NCBI RefSeq assembly: GCF_003751225.1
Contig: NZ_RJKE01000001.1
Location: forward strand, 2,542,001-2,606,000
Direction of reading: 5' to 3'
Length of the DNA: 64,000 nucleotides
Source of the DNA: Actinocorallia herbida
GTDB taxonomy: Bacteria > Actinomycetota > Actinomycetes > Streptosporangiales > Streptosporangiaceae
Every line of letters begins with the position of its first letter. Positions within the stretch are counted from its first letter, which is position 1. The translations under genes were made by a program, and so were the position numbers. The notes under the pieces are model-generated. The model made no database searches. It had not been told where the DNA came from and saw nothing but the letters and a program-made list of their open reading frames with translations. Below are positions 23,332 to 30,951 of this stretch, in pieces.

Positions 23332-24594
23332 CTAAAGGTGGAACGCGGTGACGAAGTCCCAGATGACGTCGTTGGCCGTGATGTCGTGGGTCGTGCCGCC
23401 GAGGAAGGGGCCGAGGAAGGGGAGGCCGCCCGGCCAGTTGTGCCCGCCGCCGCGGATCCGGTAGAGGACGACGGGGGCGTCGGCGGGGCAGCCCAGGTAG
23501 GTGATGCGGTCGACGGTCGTCCGGTCGGCCGGGTCGAGGTCGGGGAGCGCGGTGGTCTCCGTGTCGGTGGAGCAGCCGTTGTTGCCCGCCCAGAACGCCG
23601 CGGCCGGGGGCGCCGTCGTATACGGGACGACGGAGTCCCCGTCACCGTGCAGGAGCACGATCGGGACCGGGCGGGTCGGGGCGCAACCTGCGATATCGCT
23701 GAGCTGGCCGGACACCGGGGCGAAAGCCGCGAAGCGCGTGTTCTCGCAGGCCAGCTTGCTCGTGAAGAAGCCGCCGTTGCTCATCCCCGAGGCGTAGAGG
23801 CGGGACGGGTCGGCATTGAACCGTTCGACCAGGATGTCCTGGAGTCGCATGACAAAGCCGGGATCGTCCAACTCGGGCTCCGTGGTGCCCGCCGGGACGC
23901 CCTGCCATCCACGTCCGTGATGTTCGGGCGTGATCATGATGTACCCGCGGGTGCGCGCGTGGTCGGCCATCCTGCCGAAGAACTCCGCCATCCACGGCGC
24001 CTCGATCAGGCCGGGGAAGTGGAAGAGCACGGGTCGGGGCGTGCCGTCGTAGTCGTCGGGCAGCCTGAGGATCGCCCGCCGCTCGACGCCCGCGTGCGCG
24101 ATCCGGATCGCGTGGTCCCCGGGATCGGGCAGCGCGTCGACCAGGGTCAGCGAGACCGTGCGGCGGGCCGTGTCCGGGCCGTCGGTGACAGAGGCGGGGC
24201 CGGTCCAGGTCACGGTCCCGTCCTCGGGGACCGTGACGCCGCGGACGTCGGCCTTGACGCGCACGCCGGAGCCCGGATCCTCCAGGGTGAACGACCCGGT
24301 GAGCCCGGTGAGCCCGCGCCGCACGTCGAGGGCCGCGGTGACGTCCCCGCCGGAGGGCCCGGGGAAGGCGCCTCGCCCGGCGATCCGGACCGTCGCGAAG
24401 TCGGCGACCCGGTCGGTGACGGCGAACCCGCCCGAGGTGAGCGCTCCGTCGGCGGTGTAGGCGGATCCGTCGATGCGGACCGAGAACCGGTCGGCCGGGG
24501 CGGGCGCCGGGTCGGCCGCCGCCGGAACAGCGGGCGAGAACGCCGCGACCATGAGCGCGAACGCCATGCACGAACGTGCGAGCAACGGTCTCAC
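23332..24594 (-). CDS. Secreted PHB-depolymerase/feruloyl-esterase-like serine hydrolase
   Basis: A protein of 420 residues from a GTG at 24594 with a strong AGAGGAG site. The signal peptide is VRPLLARSCMAFALMVAAFS, cleaved near AAADPA. Residues 40-170 form a beta-rich domain of unknown role; the rest is an alpha/beta hydrolase of the esterase-PHB/LpqC type. The nucleophile lies in SGMSNGGFF, a probable Asp in LLHGDGDSVVPY and the His in GGGHNWPGG. FHFPGLIEAPW probably holds the oxyanion loop. It would cleave polyester or ester-linked aromatic polymers outside the cell. An AT-rich element lies about 60 bp upstream. Confidence 0.88.
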   Translation of the reverse strand: MRPLLARSCMAFALMVAAFSPAVPAAADPAPAPADRFSVRIDGSAYTADGALTSGGFAVTDRVADFATVRIAGRGAFPGPSGGDVTAALDVRRGLTGLTGSFTLEDPGSGVRVKADVRGVTVPEDGTVTWTGPASVTDGPDTARRTVSLTLVDALPDPGDHAIRIAHAGVERRAILRLPDDYDGTPRPVLFHFPGLIEAPWMAEFFGRMADHARTRGYIMITPEHHGRGWQGVPAGTTEPELDDPGFVMRLQDILVERFNADPSRLYASGMSNGGFFTSKLACENTRFAAFAPVSGQLSDIAGCAPTRPVPIVLLHGDGDSVVPYTTAPPAAAFWAGNNGCSTDTETTALPDLDPADRTTVDRITYLGCPADAPVVLYRIRGGGHNWPGGLPFLGPFLGGTTHDITANDVIWDFVTAFHL

Positions 24595-24652
24595 GGCTCT
24601 TCTCCTCTGGGCGGGGATCCGCGCCGGGATCCGACGGCGTCCGGGACGCAAC

Positions 24653-24679
24653 ATTGAATAATTTATATAGATCAAGATC
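24653..24679. promoter_or_regulatory. AT-rich promoter/operator island upstream of the esterase
   Basis: ATTGAATAATTTATATAGAT then CAAGAT: 27 bp of nearly pure A/T in very GC-rich DNA. Read towards the esterase it gives CTTGATCTATATAAATTATT, similar to CTTGATGATGTATATTATT at 49010-49028. The stretch 24595-24807 contains no gene. Confidence 0.5.
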
Positions 24680-24807
24680 GGCGGATCGGCCAGGCCCAAT
24701 CCCGGAGCGCGCGTCCGCCTGCCGGGTGCGGTGGCGGGCTCGTCCCGACCGCCTTCGCGCGAGCGGCCGGGTGCTCAGACCCCGGAGGCCCAAACCTCCG
24801 GCAGGCG

Positions 24808-25632
24808 TCAGTCGGAGGCCGCGGCGCCGGGGCCGAAGAGGGCCTCGGCGCCGAAGAGGTCCTTGAAGACCGAGGAGTAGTCGGGGCCTCGACGGAGGTG
24901 GTGGCCGCCGTCGACGTTGATGATCTGGCCTGTGATCCAGGAGGACTCGGGGCCGGCGAGGAAGCGGACGGCCTCGGCGATGTCCGCAGGCCGGCCGATC
25001 CGGGCGATGGGCATGCACTCCAGGTAGTCCTGGAGGACGGGGCCCTGGTCGGCGATGCCCGCGATGAGCTCCGTCGCGACGACGCCGGGACGGACCCCGT
25101 TGACGCGGACGCCGAAGGCGCCGAGTTCGTCGGCCGTGAGCTGCACGAGGTGGTCCACCGCGGCCTTGGAGACGCCGTAGGCACCGAACCACCTGTGCGT
25201 GTTGGACGCCGCGATCGAGGAGACCGCGACGATCGCGCCGCCGCCCGCCTCGATGAGCGCCTTCGACCCGTGCTTGATCGTGAACATCGTGCCGGTGGCG
25301 TTCAGCTCGAGCGTGGTGCGCCACGCGTCGGCGTCGAGCGTGCCGATCGGTCCGATCGAGGTCGAGCCGCCCGCGTTGGCGACGATCGCCTTGAGCGGAC
25401 CGCGCGCCGCGGCGGCCGCGATCGCCGCGGTGATCTGCTCCTCTTGGGTGATGTCCGCAACGATGTAGGTGGCTTTGTCGCCAAGTGTCGCGATCGCGGA
25501 CTTCAGCCGCTCCTCGTTGCGGCCGCAGATCGTCACCAGGGCGCCGTCGGCGACGAACCTCGCCGCGCAGCCGAGGCCGATGCCGCTGCCGCCGCCCGTC
25601 ACCAGGACGGACGCGCCTTCGAGAGATCCCAT
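24808..25632 (-). CDS. Short-chain dehydrogenase/reductase
   Basis: A 274-residue classical SDR. The cofactor motif is TGGGSGIG (12-19), with VADITQEE (Asp) and NAG in IVANAGGS, the catalytic Ser in VSSIAASN and YGVSKAAVD for the Tyr-x3-Lys pair. The substrate loop is VRPGVVATELIAGI and the C-terminal WITGQIINVDGG is typical of fabG-like enzymes. A GAAGG site precedes the ATG at 25632. It would interconvert an alcohol and a ketone with NAD(P). It lies 98 bp downstream of a second SDR in the same direction. Confidence 0.92.
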   Translation of the reverse strand: MGSLEGASVLVTGGGSGIGLGCAARFVADGALVTICGRNEERLKSAIATLGDKATYIVADITQEEQITAAIAAAAARGPLKAIVANAGGSTSIGPIGTLDADAWRTTLELNATGTMFTIKHGSKALIEAGGGAIVAVSSIAASNTHRWFGAYGVSKAAVDHLVQLTADELGAFGVRVNGVRPGVVATELIAGIADQGPVLQDYLECMPIARIGRPADIAEAVRFLAGPESSWITGQIINVDGGHHLRRGPDYSSVFKDLFGAEALFGPGAAASD

Positions 25633-25730
25633 TTCCGCACCTTCTTCCTTCCGGCGGGGTGTGCCGGAGTCTTCCTTGACCGGGGATCGCGTTGCCGTGA
25701 GGGGTGCCACTGACCGTCAGAGAGGGGGTT

Positions 25731-26489
25731 TCAGCGGTCGACCGCGGTCGTTCCGCCGTCGACGGTCAGGTGGGCGCCCGTGATGAACGAGGCCTCGTCG
25801 CTCATGAGGAACCGCACCGCGCTCGCGACCTCCGCCGGCAACCCCATGCGGCCGAGCGGGGACTTCGCCGCGAACTCCGCGCGCATCCCCTCGCCGGCTA
25901 TCGCGAGCAGAGGCGTGTCGATGTAGCCGGGGCATACGGCGTTCACCCTTACCCCGTCGCCGGCGAGCTGGTGGGCGAGCGCCCGGGTGAGGCCGAGGAG
26001 TCCGGCTTTGGACGCGCAGTAAGAAGGGATGAACAACTGCCCGACGAACGCCTCGATGGAGGCGATTCCCACCACGGCCGAACCCGGGTGGGCCTTCAGG
26101 TCGGCGAGCAGTTCCTGCACGAGGAAGGCATGTGCCCGAAGGTTGACGTGCTGGACGGCGTCCCAGGTCTCCTCATCGAGGTCCCCGACCGCGGCGGGCC
26201 CCGAGATCCCCGCCGCGTGAACGAGCCCGCCCAGCGAGCCCAACGCGGCACGGCTACGCCGGACGGCCTCCGGGAGCTCCGCGCGCTTCGTGACGTCGAT
26301 GCTGACGGCGAGGACAGGGACGTCGGACTCTACGGCGATCTCGGACGCGACGTCTCCGGCGTCGGCGAGGTCCCACAGGGCGACGGGCCGGCCCGCGCGC
26401 GCGAGCGCCTTCGCGCACTCCGCGCCGATCCCGGAGGCGGCCCCGGTGACGATCACCCCGGTGCCCGGACCGGGCAACGATGACGGCAT
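25731..26489 (-). CDS. Short-chain dehydrogenase/reductase
   Basis: A 252-residue classical SDR with TGAASGIG (15-22), ALWDLAD, a SIDVTKRAEL region, HAAGISG (in place of NNAG), IASIEAFVGQ, YCASKAGLLG (Tyr-x3-Lys) and FITGAHLTVDGG. The start at 26489 follows AAGGAATATAA directly downstream of an AT-rich operator-like element. It probably forms a unit with the SDR at 24808. The HAAG variant is seen in several actinobacterial alcohol dehydrogenases, and the substrate cannot be predicted. Confidence 0.92.
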   Translation of the reverse strand: MPSSLPGPGTGVIVTGAASGIGAECAKALARAGRPVALWDLADAGDVASEIAVESDVPVLAVSIDVTKRAELPEAVRRSRAALGSLGGLVHAAGISGPAAVGDLDEETWDAVQHVNLRAHAFLVQELLADLKAHPGSAVVGIASIEAFVGQLFIPSYCASKAGLLGLTRALAHQLAGDGVRVNAVCPGYIDTPLLAIAGEGMRAEFAAKSPLGRMGLPAEVASAVRFLMSDEASFITGAHLTVDGGTTAVDR

Positions 26490-26517
26490 TTATATTCCTT
26501 ATAATTGATACTTGATG
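26487..26517. promoter_or_regulatory. AT-rich element with TTGATAC motif
   Basis: ATTTATATTCCTTATAAT then TGATACTTGATGC. ATAATTGATAC (26501-26511) matches ATATTTGATAC at 58291-58301 in 10 of 11 bases, and ACTTGATG recurs at 49008-49015. It lies immediately upstream of the SDR gene start. Confidence 0.5.
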
Positions 26518-26588
26518 CCTCGACCGCTTCACATTAGCGTTCCCTACGGCCCCCGGACAGGGGTCGGACGCGACCTCCGGGAGGCTCG

Positions 26589-27018
26589 AGTGCGGGACTT
26601 CGCGACAGGATCGCCGTCGTCACCGGAGCGGGCAGCGGCATCGGCCGCGCCCTCGCCCTCCGCTTCGCCGACGAGGGCATGGACGTCGCCGTCACCGACA
26701 TCGACGGCGCGGCCCTCGCCTCGACGGCCGAGGCGGTCGCGTCCAGGGGAGTCCGCACGGTCACGCACGTGGCCGACGTGGGCGAGCAGTCAGAGGTGGA
26801 GGCGTTCGCCGACCTCGTCTACGCCGAGTTGGGAGCCGTCCACCTTCTTTGCAACAACGCCGGGTCTACATGGGCGGGCAGACCTGGACCCGTCCGGCGG
26901 CCGACTTCGCCCGGACCCTGCGCGTCAACCGGCCTGCACCGAGGGCCTTTTCGCCCAAGCCGCAGCCCTGGCCTCCGGCGCTCTCCCCGACATGCCCGAC
27001 TTCGAATGGCGAGGCTGA
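26589..27018 (+). pseudogene. Frameshifted and internally deleted SDR gene
   Basis: From about 26598 the frame reads LRDRIAVVTGAGSGIGRALA, DVAVTDIDGAALASTAEAVA, VADVGEQSEVEAFADLVYAE and LLCNNAG: a complete SDR cofactor half. At about 26862 the frame shifts and continues VYMGGQTWTRPAADFARTLRVN. It then jumps to a third frame, EGLFAQAAALASGALPDMPDF, ending at TGA 27016-27018. The catalytic Tyr-x3-Lys region is lost. No in-frame start codon is evident. It is a clear relic, with its stop 2 bp before the Ddn-like gene. Confidence 0.8.
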
Positions 27019-27019
27019 C

Positions 27020-27502
27020 ATGCCCGAAACCGCAAAGCCCAAAGGCATCGACTCTCCCCGCGCGATCAAGATCATCAAGATCATGTCCCGCGTCAACATC
27101 CGGCTCTACCGCCTCACCAACGGCCGCATCGGCGGCACCTGGCGCGTGGGCAGCGCCCTGCGCAAACCGGTCCCCGTCTGCCTGGTCACCGTGAAAGGCC
27201 GCAAAACCGGCAATCCCCACACCATTCCGCTCCTCTACCTCCCCGACGGCGATCGCGTCATCATCGTCGCCTCCCAGGGCGGACTGCCCAAAAACCCCAT
27301 CTGGTACCTCAACATCCTCACCAACCCCGACGTCACCATCGAGGTCCGCAAAACCACCCGCACCATGCGCGCCCGAGTGGCCACCCCCGAAGAGCGCGCC
27401 GCCCTCTGGCCCCGGCTCGTCGCCCAATACGCCGACTTCGACACCTACCAGGCCCGCGCCGACCGCGAAATCCCCGTGGTCATCTGCGAACCCACCCCCT
27501 GA
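27020..27502 (+). CDS. Deazaflavin (F420)-dependent nitroreductase-like protein
   Basis: A 160-residue protein of the Ddn/FDOR-A split-beta-barrel family. Landmarks are RVNIRLYRLTNGRIGG, VCLVTVKGRKTGNPHTIPL (conserved phosphate-binding KGRKTG), VIIVASQGGLPKNPIWYLN (SxGGxPxxPxWYxN signature), VTIEVRKTTRTMRARV and the C-terminal YQARADREIPVV. These proteins use reduced F420 to reduce quinones, enones or nitroimidazoles. The ATG at 27020 directly follows the SDR relic and may have been coupled to it. Confidence 0.9.
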   Translation: MPETAKPKGIDSPRAIKIIKIMSRVNIRLYRLTNGRIGGTWRVGSALRKPVPVCLVTVKGRKTGNPHTIPLLYLPDGDRVIIVASQGGLPKNPIWYLNILTNPDVTIEVRKTTRTMRARVATPEERAALWPRLVAQYADFDTYQARADREIPVVICEPTP

Positions 27503-28050
27503 CCCGTCCCCGCCCGCGCACGGTCACCCGTCCTCGGCCACCTTGACCCCGTCGATCATCGAACCCATGCGCATGAACACTCACCCATGGCGTGATTCCC
27601 GGATCGCGCCACGGATCCGCGGGCGACGGCGCTCCGCCCCGAGACCCACGGGGTGTTCCAGGACCCACCGGATTCCTCTGCGCGGGGAATGTCCGCATTC
27701 AGGCTGGAGCCGATCACTCCCGAGAACACGGCTCCGCCGGGCAGTCCGTCGAGGCGGTCGAGGGCGGGGCGGTCGTGGTGGCCGAGGATGCGGAGGGCGC
27801 CTCGCAGGGCGAACGCATGAGGTCGCGGCACGCTTTCGCGGCGTAGTGCACCCGACCAGGGAGAGTCGGAATTCGTGGAGACTTCATCCCGGGGGAGGGA
27901 CGTCGCCCCCCGGGTGGTGGGACCGCGGGGCCCCCAGCGTGCGGGGCGTCGGCGATGGCCGACCTCGCCGGCCTCGGTGAGCGGTGGAGCCGACCGAATC
28001 CGGCAAGGACGGCTCGGTGGGCAAGGACGGCGTCCGCTCGACCGTCTCGT
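27503..28050. other. 548-bp gap without a recognisable gene
   Basis: Short open frames exist on both strands but show no family resemblance, no ribosome site and low-complexity composition. The only structure seen is the hairpin at 27888-27914. It may be decayed coding sequence. Confidence 0.5.
27888..27914 (-). terminator. Hairpin with GGACGTC loop
   Basis: CCCGGGGG (27888-27895), loop AGGGACGTCGC, CCCCCGGG (27907-27914). It lies 137 bp beyond the WYL regulator stop. Its loop shares GAGGGACGTC with the terminator at 55053-55087. Confidence 0.5.
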
Positions 28051-29076
28051 TCACCCTCCGGTGGTCCTCTCGTCGGCCCTGCCCGGCCTGTCGTCCGGCG
28101 GGCCGGGCAGGGCCTTTGCGGCGGTGCGCAGGCGGTGCGCGAGGGCGCGGCAGCGGTCGGCGAGCTCGGGTGGGTGCAGGGGCTGGAAGGGGTGGCCGAG
28201 GAGGACCATGTGCATGACGAGGAAGTCCAGGTCGTCGGCACCGGCGAGGACTTCGCAGAGGTCGTCGCCCGCGGCGTGGACGACGGCCGCCGACGCGGGG
28301 ATGCGGGCGCGGACGGTGGCGGCGGGGGCGTGGACGAGGAAGCGGGCCTGGTGGGCGTAGGGGCGGCTCGCCACCGATTCCTGGACGTACCGGGCGGCGT
28401 CGGGGGCGGGGCGGGGACGGAACCGCCAGGTGCGGGCGGCGACCTCGGTCATTCGGTCGACGCGGAAGGTGCGCCAGTCGGCGCGGTCGAGGTCGTAGGC
28501 CAGCAGGTACCAGCGGCGGTCGGAAGCGACCAGGCGGTAGGGCTCGACCCGGCGGGTGCGCACGGAGCCGCCTGACGGGTAGGCGAAGCCCGCCTCGACC
28601 TCGTCCCGGCACGCGCCCGCCAGCGTCGTCAGCGCTGAGGGGTCGACGGGTTCGCGACCTCCGCCGAAGGACTCCACCGAACCGGCGAGGGTCCGCACCT
28701 CCTCCCGCAGCCGGTGAGGCAGGACGCGGTCGAGCTTCGCCAGCGCGCGCAGCGCCGCGTCGCCGGTGCCCGCGACCGCCCCGGTCCCGGCGGTGAGCAG
28801 GGAGACGGCCGTGGCGATCGCCTCCTCGTCGTCGAGGAGGAGCGGCGGGAGGTCCCGCCCAGGCCCGAGCCGGTACCCGCCGCCCGCGCCCTGCCCGGCG
28901 TGCACCGGGTAGCCCAGCGCGCGCAGACGTTCCACGTCGCGCCGCACCGTGCGCGCGGTGACCCGAAGCTTCTCGGCCAGTTCGGGGCCCGTCCACACCT
29001 GGCGCTGCTGCAGCAGCCCGAGCAGCCGCAGCACCCGCTCCGTCGTGCCGAGTTCTGCGCCTTTTGCCGGGTCCAT
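28051..29076 (-). CDS. WYL-domain (YafY/PafC-like) transcriptional regulator
   Basis: A 341-residue protein with an N-terminal HTH-11 domain (TTERVLRLLGLLQQRQVWTG, ELAEKLRVTARTVRRDVERL, HAGQGAGGGYRL), then the linker LLLDDEEAIATAVSLL and a C-terminal WYL domain (RVEPYRLVASDRRWYLLAYD, WRTFRVDRM) plus a WCX tail. Such regulators sense nucleic acids or small ligands and often control DNA-damage or detoxification genes. It is divergent from a DinB/glyoxalase pair. The last 25 codons overlap a strong hairpin (28075-28114), giving an unusual Pro/Arg-rich tail (LPGPPDDRPGRADERTTGG). Confidence 0.9.
   Translation of the reverse strand: MDPAKGAELGTTERVLRLLGLLQQRQVWTGPELAEKLRVTARTVRRDVERLRALGYPVHAGQGAGGGYRLGPGRDLPPLLLDDEEAIATAVSLLTAGTGAVAGTGDAALRALAKLDRVLPHRLREEVRTLAGSVESFGGGREPVDPSALTTLAGACRDEVEAGFAYPSGGSVRTRRVEPYRLVASDRRWYLLAYDLDRADWRTFRVDRMTEVAARTWRFRPRPAPDAARYVQESVASRPYAHQARFLVHAPAATVRARIPASAAVVHAAGDDLCEVLAGADDLDFLVMHMVLLGHPFQPLHPPELADRCRALAHRLRTAAKALPGPPDDRPGRADERTTGG
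28075..28114 (-). terminator. 14-bp-stem hairpin inside the 3' end of the WYL gene
   Basis: GGCCCTGCCCGGCC (28075-28088) pairs perfectly with GGCCGGGCAGGGCC (28101-28114) around a 12-nt loop. It lies within the final codons of the regulator gene. On the plus strand it is followed by TTT. Confidence 0.6.
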
Positions 29077-29085
29077 GACGACACC

Positions 29086-29126
29086 CTGCCAGAAAGCGGA
29101 CCGATCCTGTCCGCCCGGCCTGGCAG
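29086..29126. promoter_or_regulatory. Nested inverted repeats in the WYL/DinB divergent promoter
   Basis: Outer arms CTGCCAG (29086-29092) and CTGGCAG (29120-29126); inner arms CGGAC (29097-29101) and GTCCG (29109-29113). The 60-bp spacer separates the regulator at 29076 from the gene at 29137. It is a likely regulator-binding region. Confidence 0.55.
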
Positions 29127-29136
29127 CGTGAGGCCC

Positions 29137-29724
29137 ATGGACGCACACGACTTCTCCTGGAACCGGACGTTGCGGGAGCAATGGGAGCAGCACTACCAGT
29201 ACCAGCTGCGCGCCCGGCTCCAGGACCTCACCGACGAGGAGTACTTCTGGTCGCCGGTCGCCGGCCCCTGGACGGTCCGGCCGCGCGCCGCCGCCGGGGA
29301 GCCCGCCCCCGGGCCGGACGCGCACGGCGTCGGGGACTTCCTCGTCGATTTCACCTACCCCATGCCGGAACCGGCGCCCTTCACCACGATCGCGTGGCGG
29401 CTCGGGCACGTCATCGTCGGAGTGCTCGCGGTCCGCAACGCCGCGCACTTCGGCGGGCCGCCCGCCTCCTACGAGAGCTGGGAGTACGCCGGAGACGCCG
29501 CCACCGCCCTCACCCAGTTGGAGACGCAGCTCGACCGGTGGCTGGCCGGGGTGGCCTCGCTCGGGGAGGACGGGCTGCGCGCGCCGATCGGCCCCGCGGA
29601 GCCGTTCCCCGACGCGCCCACCGCCGCCCTCGTCCTGCACATCCACCGCGAACTCATCCACCACCTGTCCGAGGTCTGCCTGCTGCGCGACCTGTACCTG
29701 CACCGGAGCGGAGCGAGCCGATGA
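29137..29724 (+). CDS. DinB-superfamily protein
   Basis: A 195-residue four-helix-bundle protein of the DinB/YfiT superfamily. The metal-ligand His positions appear in ARLGHV-like TIAWRLGHVIVGVLAVRN and in HIHRELIHHLSEVCLLRDL, with LTDEEYFWSPVAGPWTV at the start. DinB-like proteins bind a divalent metal and in actinomycetes include mycothiol- or bacillithiol-dependent transferases. It is translationally coupled to the glyoxalase gene (ATGA at 29721) and divergent from the WYL regulator, suggesting a regulated thiol-linked detoxification pair (inference). Confidence 0.85.
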   Translation: MDAHDFSWNRTLREQWEQHYQYQLRARLQDLTDEEYFWSPVAGPWTVRPRAAAGEPAPGPDAHGVGDFLVDFTYPMPEPAPFTTIAWRLGHVIVGVLAVRNAAHFGGPPASYESWEYAGDAATALTQLETQLDRWLAGVASLGEDGLRAPIGPAEPFPDAPTAALVLHIHRELIHHLSEVCLLRDLYLHRSGASR

Positions 29725-30182
29725 GCCGCCACGTCCAGATCACCTTCGACTGCCGCGACCCGCGGGCCCTGTCCGTCTTCTGGCGCGACGTCCTCGGCTA
29801 CGTCCACCCCGCCCCGCCCGGCGTCGACCTGCCCGACGGCGCCGACCCGCTCGCCGCCTGGGACGGCTTCCTCGCCCGAGCCGGCGTCCCCGAAGAGGCG
29901 CGCAACACCCGGTCGGCCATCGAGGACCCCGACGGACGGGGCCCACGCCTGTTCTTCCAGCAGGTCCCCGAAGGCAAGACCGCCAAGAACCGCGTCCACC
30001 TGGACGTCCGCGCGGCTCCCGGCCTGAGCGGCGACGTCCGCATGGCCGCCCTGGAGGCCGAAGCGGCCCGCCTCGTCGCCCTCGGCGCGACCCGCGTCCA
30101 GCGCTTCGAACCCGCCCCGCCCCTGGGCGGCGGCCACATCATCATGACCGACCCGGAAGGCAACGAATTCTGCCTCGACTGA
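29721..30182 (+). CDS. Glyoxalase/VOC-superfamily protein
   Basis: A 153-residue two-module VOC protein: HVQITFDCRDPRALSVFW, DVLGYV, RLFFQQVPEGKTAKNRVHLD (the NRVHLDV metal-ligand strand) and GGGHIIMTDPEGNEFCLD (C-terminal Glu ligand). This pattern is typical of actinobacterial glyoxalase-like domain proteins acting in detoxification or antibiotic resistance. The start codon overlaps the DinB gene stop. It converges on the Nudix gene with a terminator hairpin between them. Confidence 0.9.
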   Translation: MSRHVQITFDCRDPRALSVFWRDVLGYVHPAPPGVDLPDGADPLAAWDGFLARAGVPEEARNTRSAIEDPDGRGPRLFFQQVPEGKTAKNRVHLDVRAAPGLSGDVRMAALEAEAARLVALGATRVQRFEPAPPLGGGHIIMTDPEGNEFCLD

Positions 30183-30194
30183 CGACGAAGCCCG

Positions 30195-30221
30195 GCCCGG
30201 CCCAGGACGTCAGGGCCGGGC
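30195..30221. terminator. Terminator hairpin between convergent genes
   Basis: GCCCGGCCC (30195-30203), loop AGGACGTCA, GGGCCGGGC (30213-30221): 9-bp perfect stem between the stops of the glyoxalase and Nudix genes, overlapping the end of the latter. Confidence 0.7.
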
Positions 30222-30902
30222 GAAGGGGCCCTCCAGGGCGGCCCAGTGCAGCAGCATGATCGTCTTTCCGTCGGCGACGCGGCCGTCGCGGACCATGGCG
30301 AGCGCCTCGGTGAAGGGGATCTCCACCACCTCGATGTCCTCGCCGTCGTCTTCCAGGCCGCCGCCGTCGGCGGTGCGGTCGGCGGGGGTGTAGGGGGCGG
30401 CGTAGAAGTGGAGGCGTTCGGTGATGGAGCCGGGGCTCATGTAGGCGTCGTAGAGGTGGGTGAGGGGGCCCAGCGTGACGCCCAGCTCTTCGAAGGCTTC
30501 GCGGCGGATCGCGGTGCGCGGGTCGTCTTCGTCCAGGAGGCCGGCGGCGGCCTCGATGAGCATGCCGTCGGGGTGGTCGTTGACGTAGGCGGGGTAGCGG
30601 AACTGGCGGGTGAGCAGGACGGTGCCGCGCTCGGTGTCGTACGGGAGGACGACGGCGCCGTTGCCGCGGTCGTAGGTCTCGCGCTGCTGGGTGTCCCACC
30701 GGCCGTCGCGGCGGCGGTAGTCGAAGGTCGTGCGGCGGAGGACGTGCCAGCCCTGGGAGGTCAGTTCGACGTCGCGGACGACGACATCGGGGTTGCGGTC
30801 CAGGTCGCGGCCCGCCTGGTCGAGGCCGGTGCGGCCACGGTGGTCGGGGATGTCGACGCCGGGGAGGGCGGGCGCTCGGTGCGCGGCGGCTTGGTCGGTC
30901 AT
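30210..30902 (-). CDS. Nudix hydrolase (GDP-mannose/ADP-ribose pyrophosphatase-like)
   Basis: A 230-residue Nudix protein. The box is GLLDEDDPRTAIRREAFEELGV, matching GX5EX7REUXEEXGU. The N-terminal domain (VVVRDVELTSQGWHVLRR, FDYRRRDGRWDTQQRETYDR) and LTRQFRYPAYVNDHPDGMLIEA place it with NudK/ADPRase-type dimers that split sugar nucleotides. It is divergent from a DeoR regulator. Substrate choice among ADP-ribose, GDP-mannose and similar compounds cannot be decided. Confidence 0.92.
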   Translation of the reverse strand: MTDQAAAHRAPALPGVDIPDHRGRTGLDQAGRDLDRNPDVVVRDVELTSQGWHVLRRTTFDYRRRDGRWDTQQRETYDRGNGAVVLPYDTERGTVLLTRQFRYPAYVNDHPDGMLIEAAAGLLDEDDPRTAIRREAFEELGVTLGPLTHLYDAYMSPGSITERLHFYAAPYTPADRTADGGGLEDDGEDIEVVEIPFTEALAMVRDGRVADGKTIMLLHWAALEGPFARP

Positions 30903-30919
30903 GGCGCGCTACACTACAC

Positions 30920-30938
30920 GCAGAAACGTGCAGAAACG
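30920..30938. promoter_or_regulatory. Direct repeat upstream of the DeoR gene
   Basis: GCAGAAACG at 30920-30928 and again at 30930-30938, a 10-bp (one helical turn) phasing, located between the divergent Nudix and DeoR genes. DeoR proteins often bind direct repeats; autoregulation is inferred. Confidence 0.55.
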
Positions 30939-30951
30939 CGAAGGAGTGTGC

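Noticed and set aside
24653-24679. AT-rich tract as a possible replication or attachment site
   Set aside because: No integrase, iteron or tRNA nearby; promoter or operator function is simpler.
27556-27831. A 91-codon minus-strand frame in the large gap
   Set aside because: No family resemblance, no ribosome site and no neighbour logic; it could be decayed coding sequence, but that cannot be shown.
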